The translations under genes were made by a program, and so were the position numbers. Below are positions 1-8,184 of a DNA stretch of 64,000 nt, in pieces. This stretch comes from Rubrivivax sp. (GTDB taxonomy: Bacteria; Pseudomonadota; Gammaproteobacteria; Burkholderiales; Burkholderiaceae_C). The stretch lies in contig JADCGP010000003.1 in assembly GCA_020248915.1 (NCBI GenBank), positions 310,001 through 374,000 on the forward strand, read 5' to 3'. The notes under the pieces were generated by a model. That model had not been told where the DNA came from and made no database searches. It saw nothing but the letters and a program-made list of their open reading frames with translations. The number at the start of each line of letters is the position of its first letter. Position 1 is the first letter of the stretch.

Positions 1-609
1 GACGGTGATCGAACGGTGCAGGTGGCCTGCGATCACGCGCTCGACTTGCGGATGGCGGGAGATCACCTGCGCCAGGCCGTCTGCGCCCGACAGAGAGATG
101 CGGTCCATGTGGCCGATGCCGGTGCGAAACGGCGGGTGGTGCAGCGCGACCACCGTGGGCCGGCCGGGCGCCTCGGCCAGTGTGCGATCGAGCCAGTGGA
201 GCCGCTGCGAGCAAAGGTGGCCGCCGCCTTGCATCGGAATCAGCGTGTCGAGGGCGACGATTCGCAGCGGATGGTCGTCGATGGCGTACTGGATGAAAGG
301 CGCCCACTGGCGCAGGTAGGCATGCTCGGGAAACGACGCGCGCAGGCTCTCGCGATCGTCGTGGTTGCCGGGCATCAGATAGACCGGAAGTGCACCGAGC
401 AGCGGCTGCAACAGCTCGCGCAGCAGCGCGTACTCGTCGGGTCGGCCCCAGTCCACGAGATCGCCGGTGACAACCACGGCATCGGGCCGCTGCGGCAGCG
501 TCAGCACGTGCTGCACGCAGCGCTCCAGCAGCCCGGCAGTGTCGACGACGCCGTAGGCCCTCTTGCGTCCGGCCTTGATGTGGGTGTCGCTGATCTGGCA
601 GAGGATCAT
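1..609 (-). CDS. GpdQ-like class III metallophosphoesterase (C-terminus off the window)
   Basis: Calcineurin-like phosphodiesterase, probably cleaving glycerophosphodiesters or cyclic nucleotides with a dinuclear metal centre. The first 203 codons are visible from ATG at 609; the 3' end lies beyond base 1. Metal-ligand motifs are in family order: DTH (residues 8-10), GD (49-50), GNHD (81-84), HH (157-158) and GHLH (195-198). The stretch RPDAVVVTGDLVDWGRPDEY and the start MILCQISDTH resemble the glycerophosphodiesterase GpdQ more than the cAMP phosphodiesterase CpdA, by recollection of the families. It begins 25 bp after the ABC ATPase stop, so it is probably the last gene of that operon. No signal peptide is seen, so it should act in the cytoplasm on what the transporter brings in. 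Substrate is inferred. Confidence 0.85.
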   Translation of the reverse strand, partial: MILCQISDTHIKAGRKRAYGVVDTAGLLERCVQHVLTLPQRPDAVVVTGDLVDWGRPDEYALLRELLQPLLGALPVYLMPGNHDDRESLRASFPEHAYLRQWAPFIQYAIDDHPLRIVALDTLIPMQGGGHLCSQRLHWLDRTLAEAPGRPTVVALHHPPFRTGIGHMDRISLSGADGLAQVISRHPQVERVIAGHLHRSITV

Positions 610-634
610 GATGGGGGTTGCGCGGCGAGTTGGG

Positions 635-1678
635 CTATTCCGTCGCGGCGCGCAACACCATCACCGCGCGCGCATCGACCGCGCAGTGCACGGTCTGGCC
701 CGGCTGGAACACTTGGCGTTCCTGCACGCGCGCGATCAGCATCGCGTCGCCGCCGGCGTCGAGCACGAGCCGCGTATGGTCGCCGAGGAAGAAGCCGCTG
801 ACCACGCGGCTGGCGAAGTGCGCGTTGGCCTCGTCGACCAGCCGCAGATCCTCGGGGCGGAACATCACGTCGCTGGCCGCCGTCCCTTCGGGCAGCGGCA
901 GCCAGCCACCGGCAAAGCGCAGCCGGCCATCGACCGGTTCGCCGCTGACGCGGTTCATCGTGCCGATGAAGTCGGCCACGAAGGCATCGGCCGGCGCAAA
1001 GTAGATGTCCTGGGGACTGCCGATCTGCGCGATGCGCCCGTGTGACATCACCGCAATGCGGTCGCCCAGCGCCATCGCCTCGGCCTGGTCGTGCGTGACG
1101 TACACGGTGGTGATCGACAGCGAACGCAGCAGCCGGTCGATCTCCAGCCGCAAGTCCTCGCGCAGCTTGGCGTCGAGCGCGGTCAGCGGCTCGTCCAGCA
1201 GCAGCACGCGCGGGCGCGGCGCGATCGCGCGCGCCAGCGCCACGCGCTGACGCTGGCCGCCCGACAACTGGTCGATCCGGCGCGCGGCCAGCGGCTCGAT
1301 GCGCATCATCGCCAGCATTTCGCGCACGCGCGCCGCGCGTTCAGCCGCGGGCATGCGGCGCACCTTCAACCCGTATTCGACGTTGCCGGCCACCGTCATG
1401 TTCGGAAACAGCGCATAGCTCTGGAACACCATGCCGACATTGCGCCTCTCGATCGGCACCTCGGTCACGTCCTGGTCGCCGAACCGGACACGGCCGCCCG
1501 GATCGGGCGACTCCAGCCCGGCGATGATCCGCAGCGTGGTGGTCTTGCCGCAGCCTGAAGGCCCCAGCAGCACGACGGTCTCGCCCGCGGCGATCTCCAG
1601 GTCGAGCGGATGCAGCGCCCGCGTGCCGTCGTCGAACGTCTTGCTGCAGCCGTGCAGGCTGATGGGAATGCCGCTCAT
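635..1678 (-). CDS. ABC transporter ATP-binding protein, PotA/UgpC type
   Basis: Cytoplasmic ATPase subunit (347 aa) of a binding-protein-dependent importer. Walker A GPSGCGKT at residues 39-46, Q-loop Q86, signature LSGGQ at 138-142, Walker B LLLDEP at 159-164, and the H-loop in VTHDQAE. The last 110 or so residues form the TOBE-like regulatory domain typical of polyamine, iron and glycerol-phosphate transporters. The ATG at 1678 overlaps the stop of the upstream permease by 4 bp (ATGA), which fixes the start and suggests translational coupling. The binding protein, two permeases and a phosphodiesterase share the strand. The family alone does not give the substrate; the phosphodiesterase neighbour suggests a phosphodiester. 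Confidence 0.93.
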   Translation of the reverse strand: MSGIPISLHGCSKTFDDGTRALHPLDLEIAAGETVVLLGPSGCGKTTTLRIIAGLESPDPGGRVRFGDQDVTEVPIERRNVGMVFQSYALFPNMTVAGNVEYGLKVRRMPAAERAARVREMLAMMRIEPLAARRIDQLSGGQRQRVALARAIAPRPRVLLLDEPLTALDAKLREDLRLEIDRLLRSLSITTVYVTHDQAEAMALGDRIAVMSHGRIAQIGSPQDIYFAPADAFVADFIGTMNRVSGEPVDGRLRFAGGWLPLPEGTAASDVMFRPEDLRLVDEANAHFASRVVSGFFLGDHTRLVLDAGGDAMLIARVQERQVFQPGQTVHCAVDARAVMVLRAATE

Positions 1679-2478
1679 GAAGTCGCGTTCGGATCGCGCG
1701 GCCGCGACGCCCATTGCAGCGCCACCAGCAGCGGAATGATGATGACGAAGAAGATCAGCGTGTATGCCGAGCCGACCTCGATGCGCAGTGAGGCGTATGC
1801 GTCGGCCAGGCCCACCGGCAGCGTGGGGGTCAATGGCGTGTGCAGCAGCAGCGTCATGTTGAACTCGCCCAGCGACAGTGTGACCACCATCAGCGAGCCG
1901 GCCACGATGCCGGAGCGGCAGTTGGGCAGCACGACACCGAAGAAGCGCTGCGTGAAGCTCGCGCCCAGGCTGCGCGCACCCTCTTCCAGCGTCTTCAGGT
2001 CGATCGACGCCAGCACCGCCAGCACGCTGCGAACCATGAACGGAAGCGTGAACAGCACGTGGCCGATCAGGATGAAGCCCCAGCTCCGCCGCACGTCGCC
2101 GAAGCCGCCGTAGGTCACGATCAGCGCCAACGCCGTGGCCAGCCCTGGAACCGCCACCGGCATCACCAGCAGCTCCTCGATCGCGCGTGCCAGCGCGCTG
2201 CTCCGGCGTGCCAGCACGTAAGCCGCCGGAACGCCGAGCAGCAACGTGCAGGCCAGGCAGGCCAGCGCCACCTTGAGCGACAGGAACACCGTGTGCCGGT
2301 AGTCGGTCCAGACCTTGATCACCCAGCCCAGCGTCAGGCCGCCCCGCCAGCCCGTGAAGTAGTTCTGGGTGACGCCGGCCAGCATCGACATCCACACCGG
2401 CACGATCAGGAACGCGCAGACTGCTAGTGTGAACGCCAGCAGCGCCCAGAAGGTGGGGGAGCGACGTCGCGCGCTCAT
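1675..2478 (-). CDS. ABC transporter permease (PotC-like)
   Basis: Inner-membrane permease of 267 aa with about six hydrophobic segments. The cytoplasmic coupling motif typical of binding-protein-dependent permeases is visible in EEGARSLGASFTQRFFGVVLP (EAA loop). An in-frame reading continues upstream to 2784 but is Arg/Ala-rich and overlaps the other permease, so ATG at 2478 (MSARRRSPTFWALLAF) is the likely start, 19 bp after the first permease stops. Its stop overlaps the ATPase start (ATGA). It should form a heterodimer with the product of 2498-3316 and carry substrate delivered by the binding protein. Confidence 0.9.
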   Translation of the reverse strand: MSARRRSPTFWALLAFTLAVCAFLIVPVWMSMLAGVTQNYFTGWRGGLTLGWVIKVWTDYRHTVFLSLKVALACLACTLLLGVPAAYVLARRSSALARAIEELLVMPVAVPGLATALALIVTYGGFGDVRRSWGFILIGHVLFTLPFMVRSVLAVLASIDLKTLEEGARSLGASFTQRFFGVVLPNCRSGIVAGSLMVVTLSLGEFNMTLLLHTPLTPTLPVGLADAYASLRIEVGSAYTLIFFVIIIPLLVALQWASRPRDPNATS

Positions 2479-2497
2479 CTCGTGTCCTCGCGCGCTG

Positions 2498-3316
2498 TCA
2501 GCCCGCCGCCGCCACCGAGCTGCCGGAGGCGGTGCGCGCCAGCGCCAGCGCCGCCCAGGTGATCGCGCCCAGCACGAACGACAGCGCCGCTGCCATCGCC
2601 ACGTTGGCCTGCAGCGTGAACTCGGTGTAGATGACCATCGGCAGCACGTTGATCTTGGTGGCCAGCGTGAACGCGGTGCCGAACGCGCCCATCGCGGTGG
2701 CGAAGCAGATCGCTCCTGCCGCCAGCAGCGCCGGCTGCAGCGCCGGCACGATGACGTCGCGCACCACGCGCAGCGGCCCGGCACCCAGCGAGCGCGCGGC
2801 CTCCTCGATGCGCGGATCGAGCTTCTCGGCCGCCGCCATCACCGTGAGGATGGTGCGCGGGATCGAGAAGTACAGATAGCCGACGAACAGCCCGGCCATC
2901 GAGTACGCGAAGACCAGCCGCTCGCCGAACAGTGCGTCGGTGATGTCGGGGATCAGGCCCTGGCGGCCGGCCAGCATGATCACCATGAAGCCGATCACCA
3001 CGCCCGGGAACGCAAGCGGCAGCGTCAGCAGCGCTGTCAGCACCGCGCGGCCCCGAAACCGGTTGCGCGACAGGAACACGCCGGCCACGCCCGAGATGAA
3101 CAGTGTGGCCACCGTGGTCGCCGCGGCCAGCGCCACTGTTGCCAGAAGGCTCGACAGGTAGCGCGGCTCGGTCAGCACCGCGCCGTACGCGGCCCATCCC
3201 ATCTTGCCGGTACCGCCGATCCGGAACAGGTTCGCCAGAGGCAGCAGGAAGAACGCGATGAAGACCACTGCCGCCGGCAGCATCAGGGCGATCAGGAGCG
3301 TACGGTCGGACTTCAC
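2498..3316 (-). CDS. ABC transporter permease (PotB-like)
   Basis: First permease subunit of the importer, 272 aa, starting at GTG 3316 (MKSDRTLLIALMLPAA if the GTG is read as Met). It has about six hydrophobic helices; the EAA coupling loop is seen in EEAARSLGAGPLRVVRDVIVP. It pairs with the permease immediately downstream (19 bp gap), as in potBC- or ugpAE-like systems. The 88-bp gap to the upstream binding-protein gene has no convincing terminator, so co-transcription is likely. Confidence 0.9.
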   Translation of the reverse strand: MKSDRTLLIALMLPAAVVFIAFFLLPLANLFRIGGTGKMGWAAYGAVLTEPRYLSSLLATVALAAATTVATLFISGVAGVFLSRNRFRGRAVLTALLTLPLAFPGVVIGFMVIMLAGRQGLIPDITDALFGERLVFAYSMAGLFVGYLYFSIPRTILTVMAAAEKLDPRIEEAARSLGAGPLRVVRDVIVPALQPALLAAGAICFATAMGAFGTAFTLATKINVLPMVIYTEFTLQANVAMAAALSFVLGAITWAALALARTASGSSVAAAG

Positions 3317-3404
3317 GCGGAGGCCTCGAGAAGACGCGCGTCGAGCCGGCGCGCCAGGGCGGCGGCCGGGGCGGCCGCTGCCTTCAGGCGCTGGACCGGG
3401 ACCC

Positions 3405-4421
3405 TCAGCCGACTTCCTTCTGGTAGCGCTCGCCGATCACCTTCGCGGCAGCGCTCAGCTTGAACACATCGAGCGGACGCGCTCGCGCGTAGTCTGCATC
3501 GGGCAGGAAGCGCGCCCTGACCTCGGCGCTCATCGCCGCCGGGAACACCGGCCGCAGGAATGCGTTGGCCCAGTGGCGCTGGCCCTCGTCGCCGAGAACG
3601 AAGTCGAGCATCCTGCGGCCCTGCTCCGGGTTCGGGCCCCGGTTGACGAGCCCCATCACGTAGGGCAGCTGCTGCGTACCCTCCTGCGGGATGACGAACT
3701 CGACAGGAGCCTGGTCGGTGTACTTGGCGCGGTAGGCGTTGAAGTCGTAGTCGAGCAGGATCGGGATCTCTCCCGACAGCACGCGCGCATAGGCGGTCTG
3801 GGTCGGGACGATCGGCTGGTTGGCCTGCAGCTGCTTGAAGAAGGCAATCGCCGGATCGAGCTTGTCGTAGCCGCCGCCCAGCGCCAGTGCGACGGCGATC
3901 ACGCCCACCTGCCCCACCGCGGCACTCGCCGGGTTCAAGTAGCCGACCAGACCCTTGTACTCGGGCTTGAGTAGATCCCTCCACGCCCGCGGCACCGGCT
4001 TGCCTCGCAATGCCGCCGTGTTGATGAACAGTCCCAGCGTGCCGGAGTGGATCGTGAACCAGTAGCCGTCGGGGTCCTTGAGTGCAGCCGGGATGTCGTT
4101 CCAGCGCGCCGGCTTGAACGGCGCCAGCACGCCCGCCTCGCGCGCCTGCGGCCCGACCTGGCCCCCGAGGTAGGTGACGTCGGCCACCGGATTGGCCTTC
4201 TCGGCGATCAGCGCCGCCAGCGACTGCCCGGAATTCTTGTTGTCGGGCGGCACCGCGATGTTCAGGCGCTGGCCGATCAGGCGCAGCATGCCGCCCCAGT
4301 CGGCCCACTCGGGCGGACAGTTGTAGCAGATGGCGCGCTGCTGCTGCGCCAGCGCGAGGCCGGGGAAAGCCGCCGCGGCGCCCAGCGTCGTGGCGGATTG
4401 CAGAAGATGTCGGCGATTCAT
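3405..4421 (-). CDS. Periplasmic substrate-binding protein of the ABC importer
   Basis: Extracellular solute-binding protein of 338 aa. The N-terminus MNRRHLLQSATTLGAAAAF, followed by PGLALAQQ, looks like a Tat-type signal (NRRHLLQ) with an Ala-X-Ala cleavage site. The mature part has the mixed alpha/beta layout of the iron/polyamine-type binding proteins: an early ligand region (PPEWADWGGMLR), a central GTLGLFINT strand and a C-terminal MGLVNRGPNPEQGRRMLDFVL helix region. ATG at 4421 lies 41 bp after the LacI-type regulator stop, so regulator and transporter are probably one transcription unit. The ligand is unknown; the linked GpdQ-like enzyme suggests a glycerophosphodiester or related compound. 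Confidence 0.88.
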   Translation of the reverse strand: MNRRHLLQSATTLGAAAAFPGLALAQQQRAICYNCPPEWADWGGMLRLIGQRLNIAVPPDNKNSGQSLAALIAEKANPVADVTYLGGQVGPQAREAGVLAPFKPARWNDIPAALKDPDGYWFTIHSGTLGLFINTAALRGKPVPRAWRDLLKPEYKGLVGYLNPASAAVGQVGVIAVALALGGGYDKLDPAIAFFKQLQANQPIVPTQTAYARVLSGEIPILLDYDFNAYRAKYTDQAPVEFVIPQEGTQQLPYVMGLVNRGPNPEQGRRMLDFVLGDEGQRHWANAFLRPVFPAAMSAEVRARFLPDADYARARPLDVFKLSAAAKVIGERYQKEVG

Positions 4422-4462
4422 TTGAGCCTCGTTCAAGAAGATGAGGGGAGGGGGGGGGAAGA

Positions 4463-5551
4463 TCATCGGCCGGCGGTGCGCGCCGCGCGCCGATGGACAG
4501 ATGCGGCAGCCATCGGCGCCGACGTGGACTCGCCCAGCCGCAGCCGATGGTGCAGCAGCGCCGGGGCCTGGACCGGCTCGCCGGCAAGCAGGCCGCGCAG
4601 CAGGTCGAGCGCGCAGGCGGCGATCTGTGTCGACGGCTGCACGACTGTCGTCAGGCTTGGCGTGGTCAGCGTGCCGAGTTGCACGCCATCGAAGCCTGCG
4701 ACCGAGATACGCGCCGGCACCGGATGGCCGAGCAGCGCCAGGTCGCGCATCACGCGCAGCGCCAGCTGGTCGCTGGAACAGAACAGCGCGGTCGGCGGCT
4801 CGCGCCGGCCCAGCAGATCCTGCAGAGCCAGCCGTGCATCGTCGGCCATGAAGGGCAGCTCGGCGGGCGGCAGCGGGACCAGACGCGCGGCGGCCAGCGC
4901 ATCGCCATAGCCTCGATGGCGCAGCCGCGCCCGGTCCGACTCGCGAAAGCTGCCCGCCACCATCGCGATGCGCCGATGGCCGAGACCGATCAGGTGCTCC
5001 ACCATCTGACGCGCTGCAGCCCGGTTGTCGACCGAGACGGTGGGCCGGCCCTGCGCTCGCCGGACGGCGAGCTGGTTGTAGGCCAGCACATACGGCATGC
5101 GTTCGGCGTCGAGCTTGTCGAGCACCTTGCTGCGGGCGGCGTCGGCGACCGTGAGCACCAGGCCATCGACCCGGTGACGCAGCAGCAGTTCGACCGCGGC
5201 GTTCTCCTGCGCCGAGTCGTAGCCGGTGGTGGCCACCATCAGCGCCAGGTCGCAGGCGCGCGCTGCCGCCTCCAGCCCCTGGAGGCACTCGGCGAAGACC
5301 GGATGCGACAGCGTGGGCAGCACCACGCCGATGTTGGCGCTGCGCCTCGCGCGCAGGCTGCGCCCGAGCAGGTTGGGCCGGAAGTCCAGCCGCGAGGCCG
5401 CCGTGCGTACCGCGCGCGCGGCAGCTTCGCTCACCGGCGCCGATGCGTTGAGCACGCGCGACACCGTGGCCGGCGACACACGCGCTTGCCGGGCCACGTC
5501 GGTGATGGTGGCGCGCGAGCGGCGCGCCTGGGGTCGCGACTTGGTAGTCAT
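4463..5551 (-). CDS. LacI/GalR-family transcriptional regulator
   Basis: DNA-binding repressor of 362 aa. The helix-turn-helix lies at about residues 15-40 (ITDVARQARVSPATVSRVLN), followed by the hinge region and a periplasmic-binding-protein-like effector domain (IGVVLPTLSHPVF onward; GLVLTVADAA, GHRRIAMVAGS and SVAGFDGVQLG are typical family blocks). It heads the minus-strand transport operon and probably controls it in response to the imported substrate or its product. A GAAAnCGnTTTC operator sits directly before its start codon, which suggests autoregulation. No Shine-Dalgarno sequence is evident at this start, but the HTH begins only about 15 residues in, so a much later start is unlikely. 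Confidence 0.93.
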   Translation of the reverse strand: MTTKSRPQARRSRATITDVARQARVSPATVSRVLNASAPVSEAAARAVRTAASRLDFRPNLLGRSLRARRSANIGVVLPTLSHPVFAECLQGLEAAARACDLALMVATTGYDSAQENAAVELLLRHRVDGLVLTVADAARSKVLDKLDAERMPYVLAYNQLAVRRAQGRPTVSVDNRAAARQMVEHLIGLGHRRIAMVAGSFRESDRARLRHRGYGDALAAARLVPLPPAELPFMADDARLALQDLLGRREPPTALFCSSDQLALRVMRDLALLGHPVPARISVAGFDGVQLGTLTTPSLTTVVQPSTQIAACALDLLRGLLAGEPVQAPALLHHRLRLGESTSAPMAAASVHRRAARTAGR

Positions 5552-5563
5552 GAAAACGATTTC
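5552..5563. promoter_or_regulatory. LacI-family operator (GAAAnCGnTTTC)
   Basis: GAAAACGATTTC is an imperfect 12-bp palindrome (5 of 6 pairs match) with the central CG typical of LacI/GalR operators. It touches the start codon of the LacI-type gene, where the ribosome-binding site would be. A repressor bound here would block transcription of its own operon. Confidence 0.65.
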
Positions 5564-5986
5564 GCCAGACGGACGCTAGGATGCCTGCATGTCACGACGA
5601 TGACAAGGGTGGCGCGGAAGACGCGCCGATCCCTGTCGGCAGCGAGCGGCCAAGTCCGTTCGCCGAGTGACCGGAAGGCTCTTGGGGGCGAGGGTCTGTG
5701 ACGCACTGCGGCGCACCAGCCTGGGTGCCCGGAACGGCGCCGCTCTCCGCTGCCCGCTGCCGCGGCAGACGCTCCGGCACGCCGCTCCGGTTCGGGCCGT
5801 CGGCTGCGCTCCGCCGGTCGATGTCCGTGCCCTGTGGTGCAGCTCGCTTGTCGGGCGGCTGATCACGGCACGCTCTCGCTCCACGCTCCCGGCGCCGGAG
5901 GCGGACAGGGATCGCGACGACCGCGGCCGCGCGGCGCGGCTACCATCCCCCCCTCACCCCGCGCAGTCATCGACCGCCACGCCACC
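5564..5986. other. Intergenic region between divergent lacI-type and Bug genes
   Basis: About 420 bp between two divergently transcribed genes. Open frames here are Arg-rich and look like GC-driven shadows. It should hold both promoters, but I see no convincing -35/-10 pair. Just before the Bug start it is C-rich (ccatccccccctcacccc). Confidence 0.5.
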
Positions 5987-6976
5987 ATGATCCGTCGTCC
6001 GTTCCTCGCCTCGCTGCTCGCCACCGCCGTCGCGGCGCCGCTGGTGTTCGCCACCCCGCCGCTGGCGGCACAGACTGCCTGGCCCAGCCGACCGGTCCGC
6101 ATCGCCGTGCCCACCGGCCCCGGCAGCAGCCTCGACCTGATCGTGCGCGCGATGTCCGACAAGCTCGCCGCGCGCTGGGGCCAGCCGGTGGTGGTGGAGA
6201 ACAAGCCGGGCGCGGGCGGCATGCTGGGCGTCGACGTCGCCGCCAAGGCCACCGACGGCCACACGCTGGCCATCGGTTTCAACGGCCCGATCGCGTTCGC
6301 GCCCTTCCTGTACCGCCGGATGCCCTACGACCCGGCCAAGGACCTGGTGCCGGTGATCATGACGACGAGCCAGCCCAACGTGCTGGCGGTCAATGCCGAC
6401 AAGGTGCCGGCCAAGACGGTGGCCGAGTTCGTGGCCTGGGGCAAGGCGCAGGGCGGCAAGGTCAACTACTCCTCGCTCGGCAACGGCAGCTCGGCCCACC
6501 TGACGATGGAGCTGTTCCTCGCCGAGGCCGGCTTCGCTGCCACGCACGTGCCGTTCAACGGCAGCCCGCCGGCGGCCATGGCCGTCGCGCAGGGCGAGGC
6601 CGACGCCACCTTCATGGTCGCGCCGGCGCTGCTGCCGCACGTGCGCAACAACAAGGTGCGGATGCTGGCCGTCAGCAGTGCGCAGCGACCCGAGTCGCTG
6701 AAGGACCTGCCCACGCTCGCCAGCGCCGGCTTCCCCAACGTCGAGAGCCTGGCCTGGAACGGCCTGTTCGCGCCGGCGGGCACGCCCGACGCGGTGGTGG
6801 CGCGCGTCAACGCCGACGTCAACGAGGTGCTGAAGGACCCGGCGGTGCGCCAGGCGCTCGACGCCCAGGGCCTGACCGTGGTGGGCGGCAGCGCGGCCGA
6901 CTTCCGCCGCGCGATCGACGCCGACGTGCGGCGCTGGGGGCCGGTGATCAACCGCCTCGGCGTCAAGCTGGACTGA
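5987..6976 (+). CDS. Bug/TctC-family tripartite tricarboxylate binding protein
   Basis: Periplasmic binding protein of 329 aa from the Bug family, which is greatly expanded in Burkholderiales. Signal peptide MIRRPFLASLLATAVAAPLV... with cleavage after PPLAAQ. Family blocks are WPSRPVRIAVPTGPGSSLD, VVENKPGAGGMLGVDVAAK, GKVNYSSLGNGSSAHLTMEL and THVPFNGSPPAAMAVAQGE. ATG at 5987 gives a normal signal peptide; longer readings add Arg-rich sequence. No TctAB permease genes are adjacent, which is usual for orphan Bug proteins. Ligand unknown. Confidence 0.93.
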   Translation: MIRRPFLASLLATAVAAPLVFATPPLAAQTAWPSRPVRIAVPTGPGSSLDLIVRAMSDKLAARWGQPVVVENKPGAGGMLGVDVAAKATDGHTLAIGFNGPIAFAPFLYRRMPYDPAKDLVPVIMTTSQPNVLAVNADKVPAKTVAEFVAWGKAQGGKVNYSSLGNGSSAHLTMELFLAEAGFAATHVPFNGSPPAAMAVAQGEADATFMVAPALLPHVRNNKVRMLAVSSAQRPESLKDLPTLASAGFPNVESLAWNGLFAPAGTPDAVVARVNADVNEVLKDPAVRQALDAQGLTVVGGSAADFRRAIDADVRRWGPVINRLGVKLD

Positions 6977-7100
6977 TCCGGCTCGGGCGGTCGCCCGGCG
7001 GCGCCGCGGCCCGGCGCGCCGGCGGTCGGGGATTGACCGTGCTCAGCGCCCGCGCACCGGGTGCTGGCGCCGCGGGCGACGCCGGGACCACAATGGCGGC

Positions 7101-8108
7101 ATGAGCTCAGACCCCCGCAATCCCTTCGCTGCCCACGACCCCTACGCGCAGGCCGGCGGCGGCCTCGCGCCCGCGTTCGGCGCGCCCCTGGCGGGCGCCG
7201 CGCCGGCCCCGGTACCGGCTGCCGCACAGGCGGCCGAGTTGGTGATCGACGTCACCGAGGCCGACTTCGAGATCCGCGTGCTCGAGCGCTCGCTCGAGGT
7301 GCCGGTGCTGCTCGACTGCTGGGCCCCCTGGTGCGGGCCCTGCCGCGCCCTCGGCCCGCTGCTCGAGAAGCTGGCGCAGGCCTACGGCGGCCGCTTCGTG
7401 CTGGCCAAGATCAACACCGACGAGGCGCCCAACCTCAGCGCCGCGCTGCGCATCCGCAGCATCCCGCTGGTGGTGCTGTTCGCGGGCGGCCGGCCGGTCG
7501 ACCAGTTCGTCGGTGCGCTTCCCGAGGGCCAGATCCGCCAGTTCCTCGACAAGCACCTGGCCTCCTTCCGGCCCCCGGCCGACCCGGTCGAGGAACTGCT
7601 CGCCGCCGCCGCACAGGCCCGCTCCGAGGGCCGGCCGGAGGAGGCCGACGCCCTGCTGCACGAGGCGCTCGGCATCGATCCCGCGCATCCCGAGGTGCTG
7701 CAGGACCTGGCCGATTCGGCCCTGGGCGCCGGCGCGCACGAGGAGGCCGAGGCCCTGCTCGGGCGCGTGCCGGCCACCGCCCGCGGCGAGCGTCATGCGG
7801 CGCTGTCCAAGCGCATCGAGATGGCGCGCAACCGCCCCGGCGGCGACCCGCGCGCGCTGCTGGAGCGCATCGCCGTCGACCCGCGCGACTTCGAGGCCCG
7901 CTTCGAGCTGGCCGCGCTGCTGATGCACGACGGCGACTACCACGCCGCGTTCGACCAGCTGCTCGAGGTGGTGCTGCGCGACAAGGGCAGCGCCGAGGAC
8001 AGCTGGCGCCAGCGCGCGCGGCGCCAGCTCGTCGAGTGGTTCGCGCTGTGCCCCGATGCCGAGGCCGTCAGCCGTGGCCGGCGCTACCTCGGCATGTACC
8101 TGAACTGA
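7101..8108 (+). CDS. cnoX: CnoX/YbbN-like thioredoxin-TPR protein
   Basis: Chaperedoxin-type protein of 335 aa. An Ala/Pro-rich extension of about 45 residues precedes a thioredoxin domain with an intact WCGPC motif (Cys78, Cys81) and the conserved IRSIPLVVLF cis-Pro region. The C-terminal half (about 160-335) is helical with tetratricopeptide-like repeats (EELLAAAAQARSEGRPEEAD). This domain order matches E. coli CnoX, which protects substrates from oxidation and hands them to chaperones; E. coli CnoX lacks the CXXC active site, whereas this protein could be redox-active. Start ATG 7101 follows a non-coding stretch. Monocistronic; the next gene is on the opposite strand. Confidence 0.88.
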   Translation: MSSDPRNPFAAHDPYAQAGGGLAPAFGAPLAGAAPAPVPAAAQAAELVIDVTEADFEIRVLERSLEVPVLLDCWAPWCGPCRALGPLLEKLAQAYGGRFVLAKINTDEAPNLSAALRIRSIPLVVLFAGGRPVDQFVGALPEGQIRQFLDKHLASFRPPADPVEELLAAAAQARSEGRPEEADALLHEALGIDPAHPEVLQDLADSALGAGAHEEAEALLGRVPATARGERHAALSKRIEMARNRPGGDPRALLERIAVDPRDFEARFELAALLMHDGDYHAAFDQLLEVVLRDKGSAEDSWRQRARRQLVEWFALCPDAEAVSRGRRYLGMYLN

Positions 8109-8184
8109 GACGGTGGGCGGCGCCGCGCATCCGCGCGGCCGCTCCGCTCCGCACCGTCAGCGCTGCGCCGCCCGGCGCGCATCC

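Noticed and set aside
5576..5884. Small minus-strand frame in the gap before the Bug gene
   Set aside because: Arg/Ser-rich and without motif, start signal or domain; it would overlap the divergent promoters.
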